Numbered from the stretch's first letter, positions 1 to 5,714 are shown. The stretch is 6,115 nucleotides of DNA from an uncultured Phascolarctobacterium sp. (GCA_900551335.1 URVO01000085.1:1-6115); one strand, 5' to 3'. The notes: generated by a model from the letters alone, not told the origin. A program made the numbers and translations.

Positions 1-113
1 TTAGTCGTATCAAGACAGGAATTAAAATAGGAAATCAGCATAGACTTATCAATATACTCAGTATTTCGTAAGCTCTCAAAAGAGCTTGTATCCACGTTCA
101 AATATGTTCCCAT
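1..113 (-). CDS. AAA-ATPase-like family protein, N-terminal fragment
   Basis: An open frame starts at an ATG at 111-113 and continues off the left edge without a stop; 37 codons are visible. The peptide opens MGTYLNVDTSSFESLRNT and continues EYIDKSMLISYFNSC. This matches the start of the AAA-ATPase-like proteins (usually an N-terminal P-loop ATPase domain plus a C-terminal PD-(D/E)XK nuclease-like domain), which open with MGxYLN... and a YVDKTxLI motif shortly before the Walker A motif. The Walker A itself would lie beyond the window. A good ribosome binding site, GAAAGGA, sits about 8 nt before the ATG, and an extended -10 promoter lies upstream. It is transcribed alone, after the rpsI terminator. 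The cellular role of this family is unknown; it is common in multi-copy sets in gut anaerobes. The family call is from memory of the motif, and the ATPase part cannot be seen. Confidence 0.75.
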   Translation of the reverse strand, partial: MGTYLNVDTSSFESLRNTEYIDKSMLISYFNSCLDTT

Positions 114-169
114 GATAATTTTCCTTTCTGCAAGTCGTAATATTTTTCCAATAGATTCTCTTTACTTAT

Positions 170-199
170 ATTGTACCATAAAACCTACGTTTTTCCCAA
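170..199 (-). promoter_or_regulatory. Promoter of the AAA-ATPase-like gene
   Basis: Reading the minus strand, TTGGGA (194-199) and TACAAT (170-175) are separated by 18 nt, and the -10 is preceded by TG in the extended position (TGGTACAAT). Transcription would start near 163, giving a leader of about 50 nt before the ATG at 113. The site lies just after the rpsI terminator, which fits an independent transcription unit. Confidence 0.6.
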
Positions 200-218
200 G
201 TTTTCCTATACTCAGATA

Positions 219-249
219 CAAAAACTCCGCAGCCAAACAGCTGCGGAGT
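219..249 (-). terminator. Rho-independent terminator of the rplM-rpsI operon
   Basis: A perfect 10-bp stem (224-233 with 240-249, ACTCCGCAGC/GCTGCGGAGT) closes a 6-nt loop. On the minus strand it is followed by a run of T residues (220-223 plus the last stem base). It lies about 50 nt past the rpsI stop codon, so it ends the ribosomal protein transcript and insulates the next gene. Confidence 0.9.
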
Positions 250-299
250 AATTTGTGCGATTTGTGTTTGTGATTGGTGCTGGACAGTAAATCCAAAAA

Positions 300-692
300 T
301 TAACGTTTGGAGAACTGGCTAGCTTTACGAGCTTTCTTCAAGCCGTATTTACGACGTTCTTTTTCGCGCGGATCGCGAGTCAGGAAGCCTGCTTTTTTCA
401 GAGCAGGACGGAATTCAGCGTCAACCTTCAGCAGAGCGCGAGCAATGCCGTGACGGATAGCACCAGCTTGGCCGGAAATGCCGCCGCCGTTTACGTTAAC
501 GAGTACGTCATATTTGCCTTTGGTTTCGGTGATTTCGAGCGGTTGGTTAACAATCAGCTCTAAGGTTTTCAGACCGAAATATTGATTCAATTCACGATCG
601 TTGATTACGATGTTGCCTTCACCCGGAACCAGGCGAACGCGAGCAACAGAAGATTTACGACGACCAGTTGCGTTATAAGTAACTACTGCCAT
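300..692 (-). CDS. rpsI: 30S ribosomal protein S9 (uS9)
   Basis: This 130-aa protein has the full family length. It begins with the S9 signature [15 protein letters not shown] (residues 7-21), has the conserved QPL at about 50-52 and the glycine-rich [21 protein letters not shown] stretch around 67-87. It ends in the basic tail [12 protein letters not shown], whose C-terminal SKR reaches into the ribosomal P site and contacts initiator/peptidyl tRNA in known ribosome structures. Translation starts at ATG 690-692 with a GGGAGGG ribosome binding site (702-708). It follows rplM after 21 nt in the usual bacterial rplM-rpsI pair and is closed by the terminator at 219-249. No promoter is visible between the two genes, so it is co-transcribed with rplM. 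Confidence 0.99.
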   Translation of the reverse strand: MAVVTYNATGRRKSSVARVRLVPGEGNIVINDRELNQYFGLKTLELIVNQPLEITETKGKYDVLVNVNGGGISGQAGAIRHGIARALLKVDAEFRPALKKAGFLTRDPREKERRKYGLKKARKASQFSKR

Positions 693-713
693 TTATATGT
701 TCCCTCCCGGATA

Positions 714-1151
714 TTATTTAACGTTGATTTCCATTACTTCAGGCTTTTGAGCTGCATGCGGATGTTCGCTGCCAGCATATACATGAAGCTTGGAGAAAGT
801 TTGAGCACCGAGGCTGTTGTGCGGAATCATGCCTTTAACAGCGAGCTCTACCATTCTTACAGGGTTATTTTTCAGCATGTCGCCAGCTTTTACATAGCTG
901 TCGCCACCGAGGTAACCGGAATGACGGAAATAGATTTTTTGAGTCAGTTTTTTGCCGGTCAGAACAACCTTATCTGCATTGATAATGATTACGTGATCAC
1001 CGGTGTCCATATGCGGGGTAAAGGTCGGTTTGTGTTTACCGCGCAGGACTTTTGCAACCTCTGCAGCCAGGCGGCCCAGAGTTTTATCAGCTGCGTCAAC
1101 AACGAACCATTTGCGTTCGATGTTAGACGGATTAGCCATAAAAGATTTCAT
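714..1151 (-). CDS. rplM: 50S ribosomal protein L13 (uL13)
   Basis: This 145-aa protein has the normal L13 length. It carries the family pattern in order: [19 protein letters not shown] (11-29), LRGKHKP (36-42), the [16 protein letters not shown] block (47-62), LTGKKL (64-69), [10 protein letters not shown] (74-83), and the C-terminal MIPHNSLG (109-116) followed by [18 protein letters not shown]13 is an early-assembling large-subunit protein. The start is ATG 1149-1151, with AGGAGGG at 1161-1167 and 9 nt of spacing. It is the first gene of the rplM-rpsI operon, with its own strong promoter (1254-1282) and a leader of roughly 95 nt that can fold. Such leaders in low-GC Gram-positives are the place where L13 autoregulation has been proposed. 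Confidence 0.99.
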   Translation of the reverse strand: MKSFMANPSNIERKWFVVDAADKTLGRLAAEVAKVLRGKHKPTFTPHMDTGDHVIIINADKVVLTGKKLTQKIYFRHSGYLGGDSYVKAGDMLKNNPVRMVELAVKGMIPHNSLGAQTFSKLHVYAGSEHPHAAQKPEVMEINVK

Positions 1152-1183
1152 CGCTTATGTCCCTCCTAGATATTTTCCAATAG

Positions 1184-1213
1184 ATACAGTTCGTTGCGAT
1201 CTTCTCACCGTAT
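1184..1213 (-). promoter_or_regulatory. Possible L13-leader hairpin in the rplM 5' UTR
   Basis: In the leader between the rplM promoter and its ribosome binding site, ATACGGT pairs with ACTGTAT (1207-1213 with 1184-1190, one G-U). Inside it, a short TCG/CGA helix caps a CAA loop, leaving an asymmetric GAGAAGA bulge. A stem with a purine-rich internal loop just upstream of the ribosome binding site is the kind of element expected for a ribosomal-protein leader, and an L13 leader RNA family is known in Firmicutes. I cannot confirm a match to that family. There is no obvious terminator before the start codon, so any control would be translational. Confidence 0.35.
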
Positions 1214-1253
1214 TTCGGGGCTAGTGAAATCAAGCGGAAAATCACGTAGATAT

Positions 1254-1282
1254 ATTATACGCAAATGCAAGATTAAAGTCAA
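1254..1282 (-). promoter_or_regulatory. Strong sigma-A promoter of rplM-rpsI
   Basis: TTGACT (1277-1282) and TATAAT (1254-1259) are separated by exactly 17 nt on the minus strand, with AT-rich sequence upstream that could act as an UP element. The predicted start is near 1247, giving a leader of about 95 nt. An 8-bp inverted repeat (1258-1265 and 1289-1296) straddles the -35 region; see findings. Confidence 0.85.
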
Positions 1283-1303
1283 GCGATTTTTGCGTAAGAA
1301 TGT

Positions 1304-1334
1304 AAAAAATTTACAAATTACACCTGTAATTGTA
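1304..1334 (-). terminator. Weak AT-rich terminator after truA
   Basis: About 16 nt after the truA stop, the minus strand can form TACAATTAC/GTAATTTGTA (1326-1334 with 1312-1321, one bulged T, AGGT loop), followed after two A's by six T's (1304-1309). The stem is almost entirely A/T, so termination is probably partial and some ecf-truA transcripts may read into rplM. The run of T's may equally serve as an UP element for the rplM promoter. Confidence 0.35.
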
Positions 1335-1349
1335 TTCTATGAGCTTAAA

Positions 1350-2102
1350 TCACGCCAACGGATACTCGTTATACCCTACCTGCGCCAAATAAAGTCCCTG
1401 AGCCGGCGCCGGCTCATTTAAAAATTCGCAGCGCTGCGCCGCCAGCTCTGCGGCAAAATCGTCGCTGCTGCGTCTGCCAAGGCCGACCTGCACGAGCGAC
1501 CAGACAAGGTTGCGCACCATGTGATACAAGAAGCCGTCGCCGCTGATGCGGAAGATAATCTCTTCGCCGCGCTGCTGCCACTGCGCTGCATAAATCGTCT
1601 TGATAGGCGAGCTGTCGACGCTGCCCGTACTGCGAAAGGCGCTGAAATCATGCGTGCCCAAAAGCAGCTGCGCAGCCTCATTCATTGCCTTTACGTCCAG
1701 CTGCTCACGCAGCTGCCACGCATAGCGCACCATAAACGGATTGTCATGCTCATTCACCAAAAGCTTATACTCATATGTTTTCCACCTGGCGCTAAAGCGT
1801 GCGTGAAAGCCCTCTGCGACCTCCTCAGCGCTGACAAGCACAATATCATGCGGCAGCAGGCTTGCTGCTGCACGCACCATGTTAGCACAGGGAATACGCC
1901 CGTTAGTCGTAAAGGTCAGCGTCTGCGCCAGCGCATGCACGCCGGCGTCCGTGCGGCCGCTTCCCGCGGTCACTACGGTTTCGCCGCAAAGCTTCGCCAG
2001 CACCTCCTCAACGACGCCCTGCACGGTGAGGATATCCTTCTGCTTCTGAAAGCCATGATAGCCGCTGCCATCATAGGTCACAACTATTTTTATAGTCCGC
2101 AT
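1350..2102 (-). CDS. truA: tRNA pseudouridine(38-40) synthase TruA
   Basis: TruA isomerises uridine to pseudouridine at positions 38-40 of the tRNA anticodon stem-loop. The 250-aa protein has family-typical length. The N-terminal YDGSGYHGFQKQ (10-21) is followed by GSGRTDAGVHALAQ (47-60), whose D52 is the catalytic aspartate. It also has FHARFSARWKTYEYK (99-113) with the conserved tyrosine that packs in the active site, DFSAF (152-156), GFLYHMVRNLV (190-200) and the closing APAQGLYL (232-239). The start is ATG 2100-2102; it overlaps the end of ecfT by 13 nt, so the two are translationally coupled, with a weak GGGG site inside ecfT. It is the last gene of the ecfA1-ecfA2-ecfT-truA operon, an arrangement conserved in Firmicutes with no known functional link between the products. 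Confidence 0.98.
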   Translation of the reverse strand: MRTIKIVVTYDGSGYHGFQKQKDILTVQGVVEEVLAKLCGETVVTAGSGRTDAGVHALAQTLTFTTNGRIPCANMVRAAASLLPHDIVLVSAEEVAEGFHARFSARWKTYEYKLLVNEHDNPFMVRYAWQLREQLDVKAMNEAAQLLLGTHDFSAFRSTGSVDSSPIKTIYAAQWQQRGEEIIFRISGDGFLYHMVRNLVWSLVQVGLGRRSSDDFAAELAAQRCEFLNEPAPAQGLYLAQVGYNEYPLA

Positions 2103-2905
2103 AGCTTACCCCAGCGCATAAACGCCAATCCCAGTGCCAGCAAAACCACCAGCACGTAAGCCACATAATCGCGGCCTGCATAAGCCAGCTCATGCATACG
2201 CGTGCGTCCCTCGCCGCCACGATAGCAGCGTGCCTCCATCGCCACAGCCAGCTCATCGGCACGGCGAAAGGCGCTGATGAACAGCGGCACCAGCAGCGGC
2301 AGCATATTTTTCATACGCTCCAGAATATTGCCGCTGGAGAAATCCGCGCCACGCGAGGTCTGCGCCTTCATAATGCGGTCAGTCTCCTCTAATAATGTAG
2401 GGATAAAGCGCAGCGCAATCGTCATCATCATCGCCAGCTCATGCGCAGGCACGCCCAAGCTCTTAAACGGACGCAGCAGGCTTTCGATGCCATCCGTCAG
2501 TACAATCGGTGAGGTCGTAAAGGTCAGCACAGACGAGAATAAAAGCAGCAGAATCAAGCGCACTGCCATCTTCACGCCCATGTCAATGCCCTCAGCAGTC
2601 ACGCTCAGGAACTTCCAGGTAAAGACGATATGCTCGCCCGGAGCCGTAAACATATGAATCAGTATCGTCAAAATAACGATAATCCAGATAGGCTTCAGGG
2701 ATTTAAAAACCAGCAGCCACGGCACACGCGAAATCAGAATGACAACTGCGGCAAACGCTGTCAAAATGCCGTAGGACAGCGGCTTATCAGCAAAGAAAAT
2801 CGCGATAATATAAATAATCGTCGCCAAAATCTTCGTGCGCGGATCAAGCTTATGGATGAAGGAGCTGCCGGGGAAATATTGTCCTAGTGTTATATCTGTC
2901 AGCAT
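2090..2905 (-). CDS. ecfT: ECF transporter transmembrane protein EcfT
   Basis: EcfT is the membrane scaffold of energy-coupling factor importers. It joins the two ATPases to interchangeable substrate-binding S components for vitamins and metals. From the ATG at 2903-2905 the protein is 271 aa. The family opening LGQYFPGSSFIHKLDPRTK is followed by hydrophobic segments around 28-60, 65-87 and 113-131, then a long cytoplasmic part, and a last helix at about 248-264. The two coupling motifs are visible: QTSRGADF (first, Ser-Arg-Gly) and AMEARCYRGGEGRT (second, Ala-Arg-Cys instead of the textbook Ala-Arg-Gly). A GTG three codons upstream (2912-2914) is in frame, but it sits inside the GGGGTGG ribosome binding site, so ATG 2905, which overlaps the ecfA2 stop as TAATG, is preferred. 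No S component is in the window, so this looks like a shared (group II) module. Confidence 0.97.
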   Translation of the reverse strand: MLTDITLGQYFPGSSFIHKLDPRTKILATIIYIIAIFFADKPLSYGILTAFAAVVILISRVPWLLVFKSLKPIWIIVILTILIHMFTAPGEHIVFTWKFLSVTAEGIDMGVKMAVRLILLLLFSSVLTFTTSPIVLTDGIESLLRPFKSLGVPAHELAMMMTIALRFIPTLLEETDRIMKAQTSRGADFSSGNILERMKNMLPLLVPLFISAFRRADELAVAMEARCYRGGEGRTRMHELAYAGRDYVAYVLVVLLALGLAFMRWGKLCGL

Positions 2906-3762
2906 TATTTCCACCCCTTTGCTTTCTTAATCGCTTTCACTAAGCTTACATCATCTTTAATATTTTCAGGCAGCGCTACGCCATTTTGACGCAGCAAATC
3001 CGCCAGCTTATACACCTGCGGTACGTCCACGCCAACCTCGACAAGCTCAGCTGCGTGCTCCTTGAAAATCTCTGCCGGAGTACCATCGAACAGCACCTTG
3101 CCGGCGTTGATAACCAGCAGACGGTCGGCATACTTCACGGCCTCCTCCATGCTGTGCGTTACAAGCACGATGGCAATGCCACGGCTTTTATGCAACGACA
3201 TAATCTCCTTGAACACGGCATTACGGCTGCGCGGATCAAGACCTGCTGAAGGCTCGTCCAGAACCAGATAATCAGGATTCATCGCTACCACGCCGGCAAT
3301 AGCCACACGACGCATCTGGCCGCCGCTCAGCTGAAACGGAGAGCGCTGCGCAAAGGTGTCATAATCAAGGCCGACGAATTCCATCGCCTCACGCACCTGC
3401 TTGGCAACAGCCTCCTCTTCTACGCCCTTATTGCGCGGACCAAAGGCAATATCCTCAAATACAGTTTCAGCAAACAGCTGATGCTCCGGATATTGGAACA
3501 CCATGCCCACCTGCTGGCGCGCAGCCTTCGCCTGCGCTCCCTTAGCCGTGATATCAATGTCATCAATCGTTGCCTGACCTTGATCAGGCTTCAGCAGACC
3601 GTTCAGATGCTGCACCAGCGTCGATTTGCCGCTGCCCGTGTGACCGATGATAGCCACAATCTCGCCCTTAGCAATATCCAGCGACACATTATTGAGCGCC
3701 AGGCGTTCAAAGGGCGTACCCTTAGAATATGTATGATATATATTAGAAAGTTTTATTGACAT
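2905..3762 (-). CDS. ecfA2: ECF transporter ATPase EcfA2
   Basis: This is the second of the two ABC ATPases that power ECF importers on the cytoplasmic face. The 285-aa protein has every ABC motif intact: Walker A GHTGSGKST (40-48), Q-loop FQYPEHQLF (89-97), signature LSGGQM (145-150), Walker B YLVLDEPS (165-172) with catalytic E170, D-loop AGLDP (173-177) and switch H203. The FQYPEHQLF Q-loop region is typical of EcfA2 and distinguishes it from EcfA1. The C-terminal extension of about 50 residues after DGTPAEIF is the dimerisation region usual in EcfA proteins. The start is ATG 3760-3762, overlapping the ecfA1 stop by 10 nt. The ribosome binding site is poor, which points to translational coupling with ecfA1 and equal production of the heterodimer. 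Confidence 0.97.
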   Translation of the reverse strand: MSIKLSNIYHTYSKGTPFERLALNNVSLDIAKGEIVAIIGHTGSGKSTLVQHLNGLLKPDQGQATIDDIDITAKGAQAKAARQQVGMVFQYPEHQLFAETVFEDIAFGPRNKGVEEEAVAKQVREAMEFVGLDYDTFAQRSPFQLSGGQMRRVAIAGVVAMNPDYLVLDEPSAGLDPRSRNAVFKEIMSLHKSRGIAIVLVTHSMEEAVKYADRLLVINAGKVLFDGTPAEIFKEHAAELVEVGVDVPQVYKLADLLRQNGVALPENIKDDVSLVKAIKKAKGWK

Positions 3763-4577
3763 AATGCCTGCGCCAGCTCCTCATCTGTTATAATATCCTG
3801 CGGCAGCTTTACGCCGCTCTTGCGCAGCTCGCTGGCAACCTTCGCCGCCAGCGGCGCCTCCAGGCCCAGCTGCTCCAGCTCGTCCACGCGGCTGAACACC
3901 TCACGCGGCGTGCCATGAAAACGGATATGTCCCTTTTCCATAACGACAACACGGTCCGCAGCCAACGCTTCGACCATATAGTGACTGATATAAACAATAG
4001 TAATCTTTTTCTCTTTGTTCAGCTTGCGCACAGTTGCCACAATCTCCTTGCGGCCCTGCGGATCGAGCATCGCCGTCGGCTCGTCCAGCACGATGCACTC
4101 CGGCTCCAGCGCCATAATTCCCGCAATCGCTACACGCTGCTTCTGACCACCGCTCAGCAGATGCGGTGCATGCTTGGCATATTCCATCATGCCCACGGCT
4201 GCCAGCGCCTTCTCTACGCGCGGACGGATTTCCTCACACGGTACGCCGATATTCTCCGGACCGAAGGCCACGTCCTCCTCGACAATCGCTGCGACAATCT
4301 GGTTATCCGGGTTTTGGAAAACCATGCCGACACGCTGGCGGATATCCCACATTTTTTCATCGTCAGCAGTATCCATGCCGTCGACAAGAACCTCGCCATC
4401 CGTCGGCAAAAGCAGCGCGTTGATATGACGTGCCAGCGTCGACTTGCCGCTGCCGTTCGCACCAATAATCGCTACAAATTCACCCTGCTCAATATCAAGG
4501 CTCACGCCGTCAAGTGCCTTCACCTCATTGCCATCAGCATCTATATAATAATGCTTTAAATTCTTTATACTAATCAC
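3753..4577 (-). CDS. ecfA1: ECF transporter ATPase EcfA1
   Basis: This is the first ABC ATPase of the ECF heterodimer and the leading gene of the operon. The 274-aa protein has Walker A GANGSGKST (39-47), Q-loop FQNPDNQIV (87-95, the EcfA1-type version), signature LSGGQ (141-145), Walker B CIVLDEPT (161-168) with E166, D-loop AMLDP (169-173) and switch H199 in ISHYMVEA. The C-terminal extension after HGTPREVF is the usual EcfA dimer region. Translation begins at GTG 4575-4577, supported by GGAGG at 4585-4589 with 7 nt of spacing and by family alignment (MISIKNLKHYY). The strong promoter at 4613-4641 gives it a short leader of about 30 nt with no room for a riboswitch, so the module looks constitutively expressed. 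Confidence 0.97.
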   Translation of the reverse strand: MISIKNLKHYYIDADGNEVKALDGVSLDIEQGEFVAIIGANGSGKSTLARHINALLLPTDGEVLVDGMDTADDEKMWDIRQRVGMVFQNPDNQIVAAIVEEDVAFGPENIGVPCEEIRPRVEKALAAVGMMEYAKHAPHLLSGGQKQRVAIAGIMALEPECIVLDEPTAMLDPQGRKEIVATVRKLNKEKKITIVYISHYMVEALAADRVVVMEKGHIRFHGTPREVFSRVDELEQLGLEAPLAAKVASELRKSGVKLPQDIITDEELAQALCQ

Positions 4578-4612
4578 AACAGTGCCTCCATCATCATTTC
4601 ATGTACCTACTA

Positions 4613-4641
4613 ATTATATATGCCGCAAAAAGATTAGTCAA
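4613..4641 (-). promoter_or_regulatory. Strong sigma-A promoter of ecfA1-ecfA2-ecfT-truA
   Basis: TTGACT (4636-4641) and TATAAT (4613-4618) lie 17 nt apart on the minus strand; only one base differs from consensus. Transcription would start near 4606. The promoter means the operon does not depend on read-through from the RelA-like island, which is closed by its own terminator at 4815-4852. Confidence 0.88.
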
Positions 4642-4814
4642 CCTCTTTTCGCTTTTGGTTAACCATATATGCACGCTAAGTAAACCGAGCACATCGTCAG
4701 GCCAAAACGCAAAAGCACATCTACCTCGCGAAAATGGCTTTAGAACTTCTTAACTTTTCCCCCCACTACAAGATTTAGTGTAAAAAATAATCGTTAATTT
4801 TATTGCTAGGCAGC
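4642..4814. other. Non-coding gap upstream of the ecf promoter, with short repeats
   Basis: The 302-nt space between the 81-aa gene and ecfA1 holds the ecf promoter, the island terminator and this unassigned stretch. Visible here are a 10-bp palindrome TGGTTAACCA (4656-4665), and an imperfect inverted pair CTTTTCGCTTTTGG (4645-4658) and CCAAAACGCAAAAG (4702-4715). There is also a direct repeat AGCACATC (4688-4695 and 4714-4721). No open frame with a ribosome binding site was seen on either strand. The repeats could be binding sites for a regulator of the ecf promoter or simply chance in AT-rich sequence. Confidence 0.3.
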
Positions 4815-4852
4815 AAAAAAGCCCGCAGTTCACTTTTACATGAACTGCGGGC
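4815..4852 (-). terminator. Terminator of the RelA-like/81-aa gene pair (hairpin copy 1)
   Basis: A perfect 12-bp stem (4821-4832 with 4841-4852, GCCCGCAGTTCA/TGAACTGCGGGC) has an 8-nt loop and is followed on the minus strand by six T's (4815-4820). It begins 27 nt past the stop of the 81-aa gene and is a textbook Rho-independent terminator. Its sequence, including the asymmetric loop, recurs 958 bp away at 5776-5811 on the other side of the gene pair. Confidence 0.92.
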
Positions 4853-4853
4853 T
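4818..4853. repeat. Flanking hairpin repeat, copy 1
   Basis: This 36-nt unit matches 5776-5811 at 33 of 36 positions in the same orientation. The only differences are transitions at 4838/5796, 4844/5802 and 4848/5806. Outside the 36 nt the two flanks do not match. Copy 1 has perfect pairing and a full T-run, so it is the functional terminator; together the copies bracket the AT-rich two-gene island. Confidence 0.8.
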
Positions 4854-4879
4854 TGCGTTGAAGGAAAAATTTAACTGGA

Positions 4880-5125
4880 CTATGCAGCTTGATTTAAGCT
4901 GATAACCTTTTCCACAAAATCATTAAGCTTAGCAATGTAATTGTAGGGTGCATATTCCGAATAAATCTCTGGATTATCCAAAATAACTATCTGTACTCCC
5001 TCATTTCTTAACAGCTCCAACGCTCCTGGAACATACATTAATTCCTTAGGATTCTTGCATTGATATGCATAGCACCCTTGTTTGTCAAATACCTTGGCTA
5101 TAATATAAATTTTCTTATCACCCAT
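4880..5125 (-). CDS. 81-aa small protein, candidate antitoxin partner of the RelA-like gene
   Basis: This short protein starts at ATG 5123-5125 with a good site GAGGAAG about 7 nt before it, and begins 4 nt after the stop of the RelA-like gene, so the two are certainly co-transcribed. It has no signal peptide or membrane segment. Visible blocks are an N-terminal strand IYIIAKVFDKQGC (6-18), a central helix-like PGALELLRNEG (33-43), a strand VQIVIL (44-49), then DNPEIYSEYAPY (50-61) and a final helix DFVEKVISL (69-77). The pattern (IAKxFDKxGC ... GVQIV ... YxEYAPY) resembles a small domain-of-unknown-function family that I remember as DUF6718; that match is unverified. Position and size suggest an antitoxin for the upstream enzyme, as in toxSAS modules, but no biochemical clue proves it. 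Base composition is AT-rich like its partner. Confidence 0.85.
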   Translation of the reverse strand: MGDKKIYIIAKVFDKQGCYAYQCKNPKELMYVPGALELLRNEGVQIVILDNPEIYSEYAPYNYIAKLNDFVEKVISLNQAA

Positions 5126-5129
5126 AATT

Positions 5130-5714
5130 TCACTTCCTCAAATAATTTAATTTACTAAGAAAATCCTTCTCAGTTTTTATGTCTCCATGTATGTAATAAT
5201 CATACAATAGCTTACCCATTGCTGGAGTCATATATTTATATATCCATTTATGACTCCATATATTAAACTGATAATCATCACCACACCAAAGCTGAACCTC
5301 TATAGGATATGAATGACTATCCCGTTGATAATATAAATGTATACCTCTATATCCATCATCAACCTGCTTACCATTTCTCAAATCTACTACTCTAAAATAA
5401 TTAGGAAAAACAGCAGGATATTCCTTAAAATGAAGCCTAAACCCCAATACGTCATTAAAACATTGCTTAAAACCGCCACCTGTCCGTAAAGTCTTTTCAT
5501 ACTTTCTCATTATCGAATCTTCACTTTTGAATCTCGAACCTATTATATTATCTTGAGTTACTAGCTTTAAGGCAAATTCATTCCGGTAAAATTCAATATC
5601 ATCTAATATATCTTGCAAAGGCGTTTTACGCAAAGAAATAGTTTTTAGGCTCTGCTTAAATTTAGACGTATACGAAATTTTAGATAAAACATCTTCTGCT
5701 AAAAATAAGTCCAT
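5130..5714 (-). CDS. Small RelA/SpoT-domain protein (alarmone synthetase-like; possible toxSAS toxin)
   Basis: This single-domain nucleotide pyrophosphokinase is 194 aa. There is no HD hydrolase, TGS or ACT domain. Synthetase motifs appear in order: RFKSEDSIMRKYEK (61-74, ATP-binding basic residues), DVLGFRLHF (88-96), DDGYRGIHLYY (119-129) with the G-loop tyrosine Y122 and H126, and YPIEVQLW (136-143) with catalytic E139 and Q141. These are followed by NIWSHKWIYKY (151-161). All key residues are present, so it should be active. Family members either make (p)ppGpp-type alarmones or, in toxSAS toxins, pyrophosphorylate the tRNA CCA end or make toxic nucleotides. The paired small downstream gene and short C-terminus favour a toxSAS, but the sequence alone cannot separate these. 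The lysine-rich N-terminus (K18, K20, K24, K30) could bind RNA. The start at ATG 5712-5714 has AGAGGTGG at 5723-5730. GC is low: 30% over 5161-5220, against 73% over 3841-3900 in ecfA1. Confidence 0.9.
   Translation of the reverse strand: MDLFLAEDVLSKISYTSKFKQSLKTISLRKTPLQDILDDIEFYRNEFALKLVTQDNIIGSRFKSEDSIMRKYEKTLRTGGGFKQCFNDVLGFRLHFKEYPAVFPNYFRVVDLRNGKQVDDGYRGIHLYYQRDSHSYPIEVQLWCGDDYQFNIWSHKWIYKYMTPAMGKLLYDYYIHGDIKTEKDFLSKLNYLRK

Noticed and set aside
252..272. Three TTTGTG units in the rpsI 3' region
   Set aside because: Too short and irregular to be a meaningful tandem repeat.
582..1169. Long plus-strand frame antiparallel to rplM/rpsI
   Set aside because: Shadow of the ribosomal protein genes; no ribosome binding site or family resemblance, while both minus-strand genes are certain.
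1521..2159. Plus-strand frame of about 210 codons over truA
   Set aside because: Shadow caused by codon bias of truA; Cys/His/Arg-rich product without domain resemblance.
3915..4559. Plus-strand frame over ecfA1
   Set aside because: Shadow of ecfA1, whose ABC motifs are complete; no start signal.
4574..4597. Tiny upstream frame (Met-Met-Met-Glu-Ala-Leu-Leu-stop) overlapping the ecfA1 GTG start
   Set aside because: It overlaps and would mask the GGAGG site of ecfA1, has no ribosome binding site of its own, and codes for nothing suggestive; probably chance.
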